Both the position numbers and the translations under genes were made by a program. A stretch of DNA of 23,951 nt from JOPF133 sp052144935 (GTDB lineage: Bacteria > Acidobacteriota > Terriglobia > Bryobacterales > Bryobacteraceae): contig JBKQPR010000213.1 in assembly GCA_052144935.1 (NCBI GenBank), forward strand, positions 1 through 23,951, read 5' to 3'. A model generated the notes under the pieces. That model was not told where the DNA came from, searched no databases, and saw only the letters and a program-made list of their open reading frames with translations. This document shows, one piece after another, positions 23,793-23,951 of this stretch (its first letter is position 1; each line of letters opens with the position of its first letter).

Positions 23793-23951
23793 TTTCGAGG
23801 AAGTTCTTTCCGAGTGGGCGACTTATACGGCCAATCTCTGCCCGATCCATTGTGGTGGTGCGGCGGGTCAGTCAAGACCACACACGACCATTCTGCACAG
23901 TGAAGGCAAGGACTGCAAGAGGTTTCCTGTGAGACCTGAGTACCACCCTCG
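23793..23951. other. Right edge of window, no gene recognised
   Basis: Upstream of the DUF3102-like gene the last 159 bases hold only very short frames on both strands. I see no convincing promoter, repeat or RNA structure. Confidence 0.4.

Overview
The window looks like a chromosome segment from a GC-rich, double-membraned soil-type bacterium, most likely an Acidobacteriota of the Solibacter/Bryobacter kind. That placement is inference. It rests on outer-membrane lipid transport (MCE) and TonB/ExbBD genes, a tgt-yajC-secD-secF run, a TonB-ExbB-ExbD-ExbD-TPR lipoprotein cluster, a large OmpA-type protein, a free-standing tatA and several group II intron relics. No rRNA, tRNA or CRISPR array was recognised.

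Layout. (1) 1-1455, plus strand: the end of an MCE/MlaD substrate-binding gene followed by its PqiC-type lipoprotein. (2) 1468-1868: a 49-codon stump of a P-type ATPase running into GC-rich low-complexity DNA. (3) 1869-3473, minus: OmpA-domain protein with a long Ala/Gln coiled coil, divergent from (4) 3545-8089, plus: tgt, yajC, secD, secF (queuosine tRNA modification and the Sec accessory motor). (5) 8158-11596, plus: tonB, exbB, two exbD paralogues and a TPR protein, a proton-driven energiser of outer-membrane transport. (6) 11607-14340: two decayed minus-strand group II intron pieces flanking a second MCE gene (minus), tatA and a small CxxH/CxxC protein. (7) 14440-16659, plus: a 50-residue membrane peptide and a NarX/NarL-type two-component pair. 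(8) 16665-17808: a TolC-family pseudogene with several frameshifts. (9) 18000-18206: a small conserved-looking ORF. (10) 22513-18259, minus: a respiratory-type module of tetraheme cytochrome c, Tat-exported four-cluster ferredoxin, NrfD-type quinone-interacting membrane subunit and a large polytopic membrane protein, with a 16-bp tandem repeat between the last two. (11) 22636-23792: a plus-strand group II intron 5' piece that has cut off a DUF3102-like gene on the minus strand.

The housekeeping blocks are compact and intact, while the spaces between them hold intron relics, a truncated ATPase, a broken TolC gene and expanded simple repeats. The two large intron pieces carry complementary halves of a reverse transcriptase in opposite orientation, so one inversion of the DNA between them would place the halves in order. 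No clearly new defence or biosynthetic system was found. The points most worth checking are the redox module without a catalytic subunit, the in-frame repeat inside a histidine kinase ATP lid, and the intron-mediated rearrangement.
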